A stretch of 64,000 bases of DNA, taken from NCBI RefSeq assembly GCF_002245355.1, contig NZ_NOWF01000001.1, positions 550,891 through 614,890 of the forward strand, given 5' to 3'. Source of the DNA: Paludifilum halophilum (GTDB taxonomy: Bacteria > Bacillota > Bacilli > Thermoactinomycetales > DSM-45169). The position numbers and the translations under genes are program-made. Under the pieces are notes generated by a model, which had not been told where the DNA came from, did not search any database, and saw only the letters and a list, made by a program, of their open reading frames with translations. This document shows positions 1 to 7,765 of this stretch, in pieces (positions within the stretch are counted from its first letter, which is position 1; every line of letters starts with the position of its first letter).

Positions 1-1155
1 CCGGCCCTCGCCGGTGAAATCTTCTGGAGCGGAGCGATTCTGACGGCTCTGGGAACCACTTTCGGAACCATTTTAGGATTGGATTTCACGACTTCCATCA
101 TCCTTTCCGCCGCCATCGCTGTCGCCTATACGGTTGTCGGCGGTCTGTGGTCCGTTGTATACACCGACGTGTTGCAATTCGGCATCATCATCGTCGGTCT
201 GTACCTGGTCGTTCCCTTCGCCCTCGGAGAGACCGGCGGCTTCGCCCAAAACTGGTCCAACTATGTCACCGGGATGGAACAAATGGGAAGCAACTTTTCC
301 AGCCTGATTCCTCCCCTGGATGGATGGAAAGATCCGGATTGGGGTCCGTATTATTGGAATTGGTGGGATTCCGCCCTTCTGCTCATCTTCGGCGGTATCC
401 CATGGCAGGTATACTTCCAGCGGGTTCTTTCCGCGAAGAGCGAAAAAACAGCCATGTGGCTGTCCATCCTCGCCGGTTTCTGGGCGATCATCGCCGCTAT
501 CCCCGCGGCATTGATCGGAGTGATCGGTTTCAATACCGATTGGGCGGCACTCGGAGCCTCAGAACCCGAAACCTCCGCACTAATTCTGCCCTATGTTCTC
601 CGCTATCTGACACCTGAGTTGATCGGCGCCCTCGGGCTGGGTGCTCTAGCGGCGGCTGTGATGAGCTCCGTGGACTCATCGATTCTGTCCGCTTCCTCCT
701 TGGCCTCCTGGAACGTGTATCGCCCGCTGGTGAAGCCGAAAGCCTCCGGGGAACAACTGCAAAAAATCATCAAGCGGTCGATCGTCATCATCGGAGTGGC
801 TGCCACGTTGATCGCCCTCAATGTGAAAAGTGTTTACGAACTGTGGTACCTGAGCAGCGATTTTGTTTACTGCATGCTGTTCCCGCAGTTGACCATGGCT
901 CTCTTCTTTAAAGGAGCCAACCGGTATGGATCCATCGCCGGATTGGTCGTCGCCTTTATCCTTCGATTCGGCGGCGGTGAGCCGGTATTGGGGATTCCCC
1001 AGATTATCCCTTATCCGATGGTGGAAGACGGAGCTGTCCTCTTCCCCTTCCGAACGTTGGCCATGGTCTCCAGCCTGATCGCGATCTACGTGGTATCCAA
1101 ACTGACGGCGAAGATCTGCCCCCCGCGTCCGCTGAAAAACTTGAGGAAAATTTGA
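1..1155 (+). CDS. Sodium:solute symporter, CHT1-like (5' end outside window)
   Basis: The reading frame is open from the first base, so the true start lies upstream; about 384 residues are visible. It is a multi-pass membrane protein of the sodium:solute symporter family. Segments such as GGIPWQVYFQRVLSA, AAVMSSVDSSILSASS and ELWYLSSDFVYCMLFPQL match, from memory, the animal high-affinity choline transporter CHT1 closely, so Na+-coupled uptake of choline or a related compound is the best guess. It ends in a basic tail before a strong terminator. Substrate is inferred from resemblance only. Confidence 0.85.
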   Translation, partial: PALAGEIFWSGAILTALGTTFGTILGLDFTTSIILSAAIAVAYTVVGGLWSVVYTDVLQFGIIIVGLYLVVPFALGETGGFAQNWSNYVTGMEQMGSNFSSLIPPLDGWKDPDWGPYYWNWWDSALLLIFGGIPWQVYFQRVLSAKSEKTAMWLSILAGFWAIIAAIPAALIGVIGFNTDWAALGASEPETSALILPYVLRYLTPELIGALGLGALAAAVMSSVDSSILSASSLASWNVYRPLVKPKASGEQLQKIIKRSIVIIGVAATLIALNVKSVYELWYLSSDFVYCMLFPQLTMALFFKGANRYGSIAGLVVAFILRFGGGEPVLGIPQIIPYPMVEDGAVLFPFRTLAMVSSLIAIYVVSKLTAKICPPRPLKNLRKI

Positions 1156-1174
1156 CCGTAAAACAGCTGTTACG

Positions 1175-1212
1175 AAAAAAAGCACTCTCCTGTGTCAGGA
1201 GAGTGCTTTTTT
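1175..1212. terminator. Bidirectional intrinsic terminator
   Basis: A 12-bp perfect stem (1181-1192 with 1196-1207) has a 3-nt loop and is flanked by A6 on one side and T6 on the other. It can end both the symporter transcript on + and the tcyABC transcript on -. Confidence 0.9.
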
Positions 1213-1239
1213 AGCGGAGAACCCGAAATCGTTCATGGA

Positions 1240-1989
1240 TCATTTCTTTTCCACCGGCATTTTTGATAAAAACCGGCGCGTCCGTTCCCGGTTCGGGCTG
1301 GAGAAAATCTGCGACGGAGGACCCGCCTCTACAATCTTTCCCTCATCCATGAAAACCACTTGATCCGCCACATCCCGGGCGAACTCCATCTCGTGGGTCA
1401 CGATGACCATCGTCTGTTTTTCCTTGGCCAACTCTTTCATCGTAAGAAGCACTTCACCGATCAATTCCGGATCCAGGGCGGATGTCGGCTCATCAAAAAG
1501 AAGCACCTCCGGCTCCATCGCCAGAGCCCGGGCGATCGCCACCCGTTGCTGCTGACCCCCGGAAAGCTGGGAGGGATACGCCTCTTCCTTATCCGCCAAA
1601 CCCACTTTAGCCAAGAGCTCTCTCCCCCGGTGAACCACCCGGTCTCTGTCTGCCTTTTTTACGACCAGAGGACCTTCAATGACATTTTCCAAAGCCGTTT
1701 TGTGAGGAAACAGATTAAAATTTTGAAATACCATTCCCGTCTTCCCGCGGAGTTCTCGGATCTCCCGCTCTTTGGGAGAACGGTTCCCGAAAACGATCCG
1801 CTTCTCGTCGACAGCGATCTCCCCCCGCGTCGGTATTTCCAGCAGGTTGATACAGCGAAGCAGGGTGGATTTTCCGGAACCGCTGGGCCCGATGACGCAC
1901 AAGACTTGTCCTTGCTCCACCCGCCAGTCAATCCCCTTTAACACCTCATGTTCATCAAATTGTTTATATAAATCCCGGATGTCGATCAT
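1240..1989 (-). CDS. tcyC: Polar amino acid (probably L-cystine) ABC transporter ATPase
   Basis: This 249-residue ATPase should energise uptake of a polar amino acid at the inner face of the membrane. Walker A (GPSGSGKST), signature (LSGGQQQR) and Walker B (VLLFDEPTSALD) are visible, and the length is normal for GlnQ/TcyC proteins. The frame stays open upstream to 2076, but that part overlaps the permease gene. The ATG at 1989 has a strong site (GGGGGTGA) and starts 14 bases after the permease stop, so I chose it. The specificity follows from the TcyA-like binding protein nearby; the symbol is by analogy with B. subtilis. Confidence 0.85.
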   Translation of the reverse strand: MIDIRDLYKQFDEHEVLKGIDWRVEQGQVLCVIGPSGSGKSTLLRCINLLEIPTRGEIAVDEKRIVFGNRSPKEREIRELRGKTGMVFQNFNLFPHKTALENVIEGPLVVKKADRDRVVHRGRELLAKVGLADKEEAYPSQLSGGQQQRVAIARALAMEPEVLLFDEPTSALDPELIGEVLLTMKELAKEKQTMVIVTHEMEFARDVADQVVFMDEGKIVEAGPPSQIFSSPNRERTRRFLSKMPVEKK

Positions 1990-2003
1990 CCTGTCACCCC
2001 CTT

Positions 2004-2684
2004 TTACGCCGCGAAGCGGCCGTATCGTTTTTCCAGGCGATCCTGAAACAGATTGAGCACGGTACAGATCACCCAATACATCATGGCCACCAGCAAATAC
2101 ATCGTCATATAATCAAAGGATTGCCCCCCGATGATTTTGGCTCGGTACAACATCTCCGGCACGGTGATGACGGAGAGCAGGGACGTATCCTTTACCAAAC
2201 TGAGAAAGGTGTTGGCCAGAGGAGGTAAAGCGACACGGACCGACTGAGGAATCACAATCCGCCGCATAGTCTGCCAATAAGTCATATTGAGTGATTGAGC
2301 CGCCTCCCACTGGCCGTTGGGAATGGATAGAATCGCTCCCCGGATCGTCTCTGCCGCGTATCCCCCCACATTGAGAGAAAGGCCGATAATCGCCGCGGTA
2401 ATCGGAGTCAACGTGAGCCCGATAACCTGAAGTCCGAAATACAGAATAAACAGCTGGACCAACAGCGGCGTTCCCCGGATCACGGAAATATAGGCCCGGG
2501 CCGGCCATCGAAGTCCGATTTTTCCGGACATCCGTCCGATTGCTGTGATTAAACCGAGAATCAATCCGATGAACATCGTCAAAAAGCTGAGGAAAATGGT
2601 ATATCCGACCCCTTGCAGAACAAAGGGAAAGGATTCAAGTGCCAGTTGCGGGTCAAAAAGCTTCTCCCATTGAATCTCCATCAT
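2004..2684 (-). CDS. tcyB: Amino acid ABC transporter permease, TcyB type
   Basis: This is an inner-membrane permease of the His/Glu/Gln/Arg family, about 226 residues with several hydrophobic spans. The EAA-type loop reads EAAQSLNMTYWQTMRRIVIPQ. The first ATG (2690) directly abuts the AGAGG ribosome site, so the ATG at 2684, six bases further on, is the more credible start. It is followed by the ATPase gene 14 bases downstream. It should form the channel of a cystine-type importer with the binding protein at 3211-4005. A small + strand ORF separates it from that gene, unlike the contiguous B. subtilis tcyABC. Confidence 0.85.
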   Translation of the reverse strand: MMEIQWEKLFDPQLALESFPFVLQGVGYTIFLSFLTMFIGLILGLITAIGRMSGKIGLRWPARAYISVIRGTPLLVQLFILYFGLQVIGLTLTPITAAIIGLSLNVGGYAAETIRGAILSIPNGQWEAAQSLNMTYWQTMRRIVIPQSVRVALPPLANTFLSLVKDTSLLSVITVPEMLYRAKIIGGQSFDYMTMYLLVAMMYWVICTVLNLFQDRLEKRYGRFAA

Positions 2685-2758
2685 CGCCATCCTCTTTTCT
2701 CTATAAAGGTGCGCACCGCGGTATCCGATTTTTACGATGAAAGGCCCGCGGGTGAGTA

Positions 2759-2787
2759 TTGTCCTCGAGGTTGGTTTATTTTAGTAT
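2759..2787 (+). promoter_or_regulatory. Possible promoter of the small + strand ORF
   Basis: TTGTCC (2759-2764) and TAGTAT (2782-2787) are spaced by 17 bases, 4 of 6 matches in each box. It lies about 70 bases upstream of the ORF start at 2857. Seen by eye only. Confidence 0.35.
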
Positions 2788-2856
2788 GGAACATAAAGAC
2801 GTGCCCGGATCCGGTTCCGCCGTCTTAAAAATCATCAACGAAAGGGGGTGCCATGC

Positions 2857-3159
2857 ATGCTCAAGCTGGACATTCAGATCGATATTGCCTGCGAATACAA
2901 GGGAGTCGACAAAGAAGCGTTCCATCGGGACCTGCAGAGCACCCTGGAAAAGTACTTTGAACTCAATTCTATCCATATCCGAAAAGAGATTCATACTGTA
3001 GAAGTGGAAAAAATCAACCTAAAAGAACAGCAGGAAAAACCGGATTTTCACGACACCGTCGACATTGAACGAAAGCCTCTGGTAACCGTCTTCCACCCCG
3101 CCGACGAGCAGGAAGACTCCTTGGCCGGGAAGAAAAAACAACCGAACACTTTGTATTAA
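2857..3159 (+). CDS. Small hypothetical protein between tcyA and tcyB
   Basis: A 100-residue, charged, soluble protein that I do not recognise. The N-terminal half (LKLDIQIDIACEYKG...) could form strands and helices; the C-terminal third is rich in Lys, Asp and Gln and looks disordered. A GTG at 2848 lies inside the ribosome site, so the ATG at 2857, with AAAGGGGG eight bases upstream, is taken as the start. It runs opposite to the cystine-transport genes on both sides and ends just before a hairpin. The ribosome site and a possible promoter suggest a real gene; no function can be assigned. Confidence 0.55.
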   Translation: MLKLDIQIDIACEYKGVDKEAFHRDLQSTLEKYFELNSIHIRKEIHTVEVEKINLKEQQEKPDFHDTVDIERKPLVTVFHPADEQEDSLAGKKKQPNTLY

Positions 3160-3177
3160 ATAACCGAATGAAAGGGA

Positions 3178-3204
3178 AAATCCTCTGGCCCGCCCAGAGG
3201 ATTT
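3178..3204. terminator. Hairpin between convergent genes
   Basis: An 11-bp stem (3178-3188 with 3194-3204) lies between the + strand ORF and the end of tcyA on the - strand. The U-tract is short in both directions, so it is a moderate terminator. Confidence 0.6.
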
Positions 3205-3210
3205 CTCGTA

Positions 3211-4005
3211 CTACGGGTTTGAAACATCTTCCCCGAACCATTTTTTTGAGATCTCGGTCAAGGTACCGTCCTGACGCATCTCGTCGAGTGCTTGATTCAT
3301 CGCTTTTACCAGATCCTCATTTCCCTTGGGGACAGGAAAAGCCATCTCTGATTTCTCCATCGGTTTTCCGACTGTCTTTAAAGGCAAATCGACGGATTTC
3401 ATCATTTCCGCTACCGCCAAACGATCATTAAAGCTGACATCAGCCCGTTTGGCAGCCACATCTCTCATCGCCGTCATCATATCTTCATAGGCGACGATGT
3501 TGGCACCGGCCTCCTCAGCCATTTTTCCATAATTGCTGGTCGGAGTCTGGGCCGCTTTTTTCCCTTTGACGTCCTCGAGTTCTTTAATCTCATCGTTCTC
3601 CTTGTGAACGACCATCGTCGCATAAGACACGGTGTAAGGTTCGGTAAAGTCGTATTTTTCCTTTCGTTTCTCCTTAATCCCGACCTGATTGGCCACTGTA
3701 TCGAAACGTCCCGTGTTCAAACTGGTTAACATGGAATCCCAGGGGCTTTCCACAAACTTGGCCTTCACCCCCATCCGTTCGGCCATTTCTTTGGCCACTT
3801 CCACGTCGTAACCGGTCAATTGATCGGTCTTTTCATCCCGAAAGCTGAACGGTTTATAGGTACCCTCTGTACCAATGCGGATTTCCCCCCGCTTTTTGAT
3901 TCCCTCGAGAAGGTCTTTGTTCTGTCCGGCCTCCTGGTCCCCTCCTCCGCAAGCTGTCAATACGGCCAGAGAGATCAGAGCCAAACCGGTCCATAACTTC
4001 TTCAA
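3211..4005 (-). CDS. tcyA: Amino acid (probably cystine) binding lipoprotein
   Basis: This extracellular substrate-binding lipoprotein has about 264 residues. The N-terminus has two Lys, a hydrophobic stretch and the lipobox LTAC followed by GGG. The body (GTEGTYKPFSF, LTGYDVEVAKEMAERMG, RFDTVANQVG, and the end ISKKWFGEDVS) matches B. subtilis TcyA as I remember it, so L-cystine is the likely ligand. The frame is open to an ATG at 4041, but only TTG codons at 4008/4005 follow the GGGGTGG ribosome site and place the signal sequence correctly. The transporter genes follow downstream after a 320-base interruption. Confidence 0.85.
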   Translation of the reverse strand: MKKLWTGLALISLAVLTACGGGDQEAGQNKDLLEGIKKRGEIRIGTEGTYKPFSFRDEKTDQLTGYDVEVAKEMAERMGVKAKFVESPWDSMLTSLNTGRFDTVANQVGIKEKRKEKYDFTEPYTVSYATMVVHKENDEIKELEDVKGKKAAQTPTSNYGKMAEEAGANIVAYEDMMTAMRDVAAKRADVSFNDRLAVAEMMKSVDLPLKTVGKPMEKSEMAFPVPKGNEDLVKAMNQALDEMRQDGTLTEISKKWFGEDVSNP

Positions 4006-4117
4006 CAAATCCACCCCTTTATTTATTCCCACTTCATCCATCGGTATTATCGATTTAGTACGTGTTTCATATTAGCTGAGAGTTCCTCGACTGTCAATCA
4101 ACCGAACGCCCGTCCTC

Positions 4118-4145
4118 AAAAGAAAAAGAAGCCTTTCGGCTTCTT
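4118..4145 (-). terminator. Intrinsic terminator of the nitrilase-family gene
   Basis: Stem 4126-4133 with 4138-4145, loop TTTC, followed on the - strand by a T-rich tract. It sits seven bases after the stop codon of the nitrilase gene. Confidence 0.8.
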
Positions 4146-4151
4146 CATCGG

Positions 4152-4934
4152 TCACAGGCGATAGCGGTCAGGAACCCGATCCTTGAAAACGGGAATTTTT
4201 CGCCGCACCCGATCCACTTCGTTCAGATCGATATCCACTGTTAGAATGGTTTCTTCTTCCTCCCCTTCGGCCAAGATCTCTCCCCAGGGATCGATGACCA
4301 TGGAATGACCGCAAAAAGTGTTTTTGCCCCCTTGTCCCACCCGATTGACAGCCACGACAAAGAGCTGGTTTTCAACAGCCCGGGCTTGATTGAGCACTCG
4401 CCAATGGTTTAAGCGGGGATGAGGCCACTCCGCAGGAACGAACAAAATCTGCATCCCGTCCAGAGCCAAGGAACGAATCATTTCCGGAAACCGCAAATCG
4501 TAGCAAATAATGATCCCGGCCCGGTGGCCCCCGATTTCAAAAGCCACGCGTCCGTCTTCTCCCGGGATCAGATACTTTTCTTCCTCCATCAGACGAAACA
4601 AGTGCAACTTCCGATAACCAGCCAACTCCGTCCCATCCGGCGAAAAAACATAACCGGCATTGTAACAGCCCTTTTCGTCCTTTTCCGCAATCGAACCCGC
4701 GACAAGGGTCACCTTTTTCTCGCGGGCCAATCGGGACATCCACTCCCGCAATGCTCCCCGATCAGCGATATCATCCAGGCGGGTCAAATCGTATCCGGTA
4801 TTCCACATTTCAGGCAGAACCACCACCTCCGCCTGTTCCTGCTCCACCGCCTGCTCCACTCTTTCCCGCACGCGCCGGCAGTTTTCATCAGGCTGTCCAA
4901 AGGCGATGTCCATCTGTATGCTTGAAATTTTCAT
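4152..4934 (-). CDS. mtnU: Nitrilase-family amidase, MtnU/omega-amidase-like
   Basis: A 260-residue carbon-nitrogen hydrolase. The catalytic triad is visible: Glu in VVVLPEMW, Lys in YRKLHLF and Cys in IICYDLRFPE. The sequence tracks B. subtilis MtnU (YkrU) along its length, including NTGYDL, AEWPHPRLNHW and AGHS/CGHS-type segments. MtnU is the presumed 2-oxoglutaramate amidase that completes methionine salvage. No other mtn gene is in the window, so the pathway role is inferred. The ATG is preceded by GGGGGAGAA. It appears monocistronic, with its own terminator. Confidence 0.8.
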   Translation of the reverse strand: MKISSIQMDIAFGQPDENCRRVRERVEQAVEQEQAEVVVLPEMWNTGYDLTRLDDIADRGALREWMSRLAREKKVTLVAGSIAEKDEKGCYNAGYVFSPDGTELAGYRKLHLFRLMEEEKYLIPGEDGRVAFEIGGHRAGIIICYDLRFPEMIRSLALDGMQILFVPAEWPHPRLNHWRVLNQARAVENQLFVVAVNRVGQGGKNTFCGHSMVIDPWGEILAEGEEEETILTVDIDLNEVDRVRRKIPVFKDRVPDRYRL

Positions 4935-4993
4935 TCCGGGTTTTCTCCCCCTTTCTCCTTTTATTCAAACAAAAACATGGCCTCCATGCCATG

Positions 4994-5356
4994 CTATAAA
5001 TTGCTGATTCTTTTTGTTTCGGCGGCGAAATACTGGTTGGGAAAAAAATAAAGAGAGCGGAGCAATGTTTTGTACCGTTGCTTCATTTCATCCCGGTAAG
5101 TGAAAAAGGATTCACCCCGCAAGTGGAGCAGGCTGAAACAGCACAGATAAAGAAAGCTGACCACCTCGTGGACATGAGGATAACGCCTGGCCAGATCCCG
5201 ACGATGCACCACATCCTGAAGATCCTGAACCCGAGAACAGACTTTCAGCACTTCACCTTTATCCTCGGCCTCGATCCGCAGTAAAGCTTGTACACTCCAA
5301 TCGATGGAGGACAAAATTTCCTTCAGCTCACTGTACTGACGGTTTTCAACGATCAC
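4994..5356 (-). CDS. Hypothetical cytoplasmic protein
   Basis: 120 residues, predicted mostly helical, with a central Cys-Cys pair in a hydrophobic patch (FLYLCCFSLLHL) and a basic C-terminus. I do not recognise the family. It starts with GTG at 5356; AGGTGG seven bases upstream supports this. There is no signal peptide. The nearest genes are unrelated in function and a 386-base AT-rich spacer lies upstream, so it is probably transcribed alone. Confidence 0.6.
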   Translation of the reverse strand: MIVENRQYSELKEILSSIDWSVQALLRIEAEDKGEVLKVCSRVQDLQDVVHRRDLARRYPHVHEVVSFLYLCCFSLLHLRGESFFTYRDEMKQRYKTLLRSLYFFPNQYFAAETKRISNL

Positions 5357-5742
5357 TTCCTACCACCTGCCACCCTTTTCGTTCTCTCACGAAACACGTT
5401 CCAAGACCAAACAACCCGACTATGCCGCGGAACCGCCTGACGCCCAACCTTCCGGATACAAAAACTTCAAAAAAATTTAACGGGATTTACGCTGGATTTC
5501 TCTTACGGCCAGGAAGGTAAAAGGATAGAGTGTTAGATCTTCGATGCCGTTAAAAGCAAAATTCCATCAAATTTTGCTATTTGAAAGCAAATCGGAAAAA
5601 TATCCCTTCCGAAACAGTTGTAGATTTTGTCGATTAAAAACGAAGTGGATTTGTCAATGATCTTCTGTATATTATGTTAAATTTTTCCCGGATGGTTATA
5701 GATACAATATACCATCCCGGAAAACGGTCTTCAAGAAGATTT
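5357..5742. other. AT-rich intergenic spacer without a gene
   Basis: No supported ORF. It is clearly richer in A+T than its surroundings. An imperfect inverted repeat (about 5688-5724, arms CCGGATGGT and ACCATCCCGG) lies just after the end of the secreted-protein gene on the - strand but lacks a U-tract. The promoter of the 4994-5356 gene is presumably in the lower half; I cannot place it. Confidence 0.6.
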
Positions 5743-6216
5743 TCAAACAGAAAAGCATGCGGGAATCACCTGGGAAAAAGTCTGATAGAAATTGGTTTTA
5801 TTTGCTGAAAAAGAAAAAGGAACCATAACAGAAGTGGTTGAGTCACTGGTGGGACGTGATCCCGGTTCGACAGAACGGGCTTGTTCGGTCTCGATAATGC
5901 GCTGAAGGTAAAGAATCGGTCCAATCATGCAACGGCTCACCCTGTCCGAAGCCCTCCGCACCACCACCCGAACCTTTAGTCCATCCACCTGCACCCGGGC
6001 CAACTGCTCCGCATCCCCCACTAACTCAAACCGTTCCCCCGATTCGTCCACCAGCACCCAACATCCTCCCTGGATGTCGAGATAACGCATGGTACCTTTC
6101 AAAATAAAATCGCCGGAAGGCTCCGCTTGGACCGGCAGCCCCGAAAGTGTCCATCCGCAGAGGGCGACCAGAAAACAGAGTCCTCCCCGACGGAGAAACA
6201 AAGTCAGTTTGTTCAT
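5743..6216 (-). CDS. Secreted hypothetical protein with OB-like core
   Basis: 157 residues. It has a typical signal peptide (basic MNKLTLFLRRGG, hydrophobic core, likely cut after VQA). The mature part reads GDFILKGTMRYLDIQGGCWVLVDESG, then alternating strands ending in KVRVVVRR, which resembles small beta-barrel proteins that bind or modulate other proteins. The tail is Ser/Thr-rich. The start ATG follows GAGGAG at good distance. No neighbour suggests a role; it is exported, function unknown. Confidence 0.7.
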   Translation of the reverse strand: MNKLTLFLRRGGLCFLVALCGWTLSGLPVQAEPSGDFILKGTMRYLDIQGGCWVLVDESGERFELVGDAEQLARVQVDGLKVRVVVRRASDRVSRCMIGPILYLQRIIETEQARSVEPGSRPTSDSTTSVMVPFSFSANKTNFYQTFSQVIPACFSV

Positions 6217-6284
6217 CTTTTACGAACTCCTCGATCGATGTCTCCTGTGGGATATAGGGTGTGATAAAATCCGCCGGATTATCC

Positions 6285-7589
6285 CTAAACCCCTCTCCCG
6301 GAACCGTACAGGCGATCGTACATCTTAAGGGCGAAGGGATCCGTCATCCCCGCGATATAATCGCAAACCACCCGCAGCCGGCTGTCCGGGTTCCGTTCAA
6401 TCTTTTTACGATCATTTTCCGGAAGGAGTTTCATTTCCTCTCGGTAAGCGTCGAACAACATGCGAACCACCCGTTCACCTCTCCACCCCATCGCCCGCAC
6501 TTGGGGAGAGTGAATCACTCTTTTTTCCACCACTTCTTTTAAACGGGCATTCAGCTCTTTCAAATCATCAGGCAGAACCGCACGATATTTTAACCGGTCT
6601 CGGAAGGACGTCTCTCCGACTTGAATCATCTCAATGCGGTTGACGAAAGCAGAGATCAGAAAAGCAAAAAGTTGTTTCAGATCCGATTTGAAATCTTCCC
6701 TCCGGGGATTCAGAAAGCGTGTCACTTCCGCCGCCCGTTCGACTTCCTCATAACGCCCGTATCCTCCCCGGGTAAGGATCGCCTGCAGTTCCTCACATTC
6801 CACTAACTGGAGGTTGATCGCATCCTCCAGATCATGAGTGGCGTAAGCGATATCGTCAGCCAGCTCAACGATGGAACACTCGAAGGAAAGATTTAAGGTT
6901 CTCTGTGGGCAATCCAGTCGGGACGGTTCCTTCTGTTCCAGATAAAAGGCTCGTTCCTCCTCCGACAGCGGGGCTAAAACCCATTCAAAGGTTTCCCGAT
7001 CACAGTTGAAAATACTGGCCTTCGGCGGCCAGCCCCGCCTACCGGCATCCCGAAGCAACTCCTCATCGTAGACAATGGGATACTTGAGGACCGCCATCAA
7101 CAGGCCGCGGGTCAGATTCAACCCCTCCCCCTTCTTTCCCTCCAACCGGGTTAACAAGCGAAACGTATGAGCGTTTCCCTCAAATCCCCCTTCCTCCAAC
7201 ATACAGCCATTAAGCGCTCTTTCCCCTTCGTGCCCGAAGGGTGGATGACCCAGATCGTGAGCCAGCGAGGCGGCTTCCACCAACGAAATATCGATCTTTG
7301 CCCCTTCCTGCAACCTCTCTGACCGGTGGTTGAGAGAAAGGGCGATTCCCCTGGCAATTTGTGCCGTTTCTAATGAATGGGTCAGGCGAGTCCTGTGAAA
7401 ATCCCCCACCTCTGTTCCAATCACTTGCTTTTTGGCCTGCAGCCTTCGAAAAGCGGCACTATGAATAATCCGGCCGTAATCCCGCTCAAAATCATCCCGG
7501 ATCTCCCGGTTGGATCGGGAACGTTCGCCAAATCTCCGTTTCCGATCCTCTTTGGAATAAAAGGGATTCTCCCGATCGGTCAGCAGCAT
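6285..7589 (-). CDS. dgt: dGTP triphosphohydrolase (dGTPase-like HD protein)
   Basis: A 434-residue HD-superfamily enzyme that should hydrolyse dGTP, or dNTPs, to the nucleoside and triphosphate. The metal site is visible as H in RLTHSLE, the HD of LAHDLGHPPFGHEGE, and Asp in ELADDIAYATHDLED. The N-terminus (DFERDYGRIIHSAAFRRLQAKKQV) is typical of the short bacterial dGTPase group. ATG 7589 follows GGGAGGAG. The gene stands alone, convergent to nothing nearby, and the secreted-protein gene lies downstream on the same strand. Confidence 0.88.
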   Translation of the reverse strand: MLLTDRENPFYSKEDRKRRFGERSRSNREIRDDFERDYGRIIHSAAFRRLQAKKQVIGTEVGDFHRTRLTHSLETAQIARGIALSLNHRSERLQEGAKIDISLVEAASLAHDLGHPPFGHEGERALNGCMLEEGGFEGNAHTFRLLTRLEGKKGEGLNLTRGLLMAVLKYPIVYDEELLRDAGRRGWPPKASIFNCDRETFEWVLAPLSEEERAFYLEQKEPSRLDCPQRTLNLSFECSIVELADDIAYATHDLEDAINLQLVECEELQAILTRGGYGRYEEVERAAEVTRFLNPRREDFKSDLKQLFAFLISAFVNRIEMIQVGETSFRDRLKYRAVLPDDLKELNARLKEVVEKRVIHSPQVRAMGWRGERVVRMLFDAYREEMKLLPENDRKKIERNPDSRLRVVCDYIAGMTDPFALKMYDRLYGSGRGV

Positions 7590-7727
7590 CGCTCGCTCCT
7601 CCCATCTTCGTCATTTTTGCTTTGAATCGTTTCTTCCAATATATCAGACTTTCGCTTTTTGGTCAGAAGGTTGAACCTGCACCAAAACGATCATGTGCGC
7701 CAGCGATTCTAAGCCCTTTGAACAAAA

Positions 7728-7755
7728 GAAGACGACCCCGAACGGGGCCGTCTTC
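7728..7755 (-). terminator. Intrinsic terminator of the chitinase gene
   Basis: A 13-bp stem with one mismatch (7728-7740 with 7743-7755) is followed on the - strand by a short T-rich tract. It lies ten bases after the chitinase stop. Confidence 0.85.
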
Positions 7756-7765
7756 CTATCGTCCC

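Noticed and set aside
147..1185. Several ORFs overlapping the symporter on both strands
   Set aside because: They are shadows of the conserved symporter frame and have no ribosome sites or recognisable protein features.
5688..5724. Inverted repeat after the secreted protein as a terminator
   Set aside because: No U-tract follows on either strand, so it is noted only as a hairpin.
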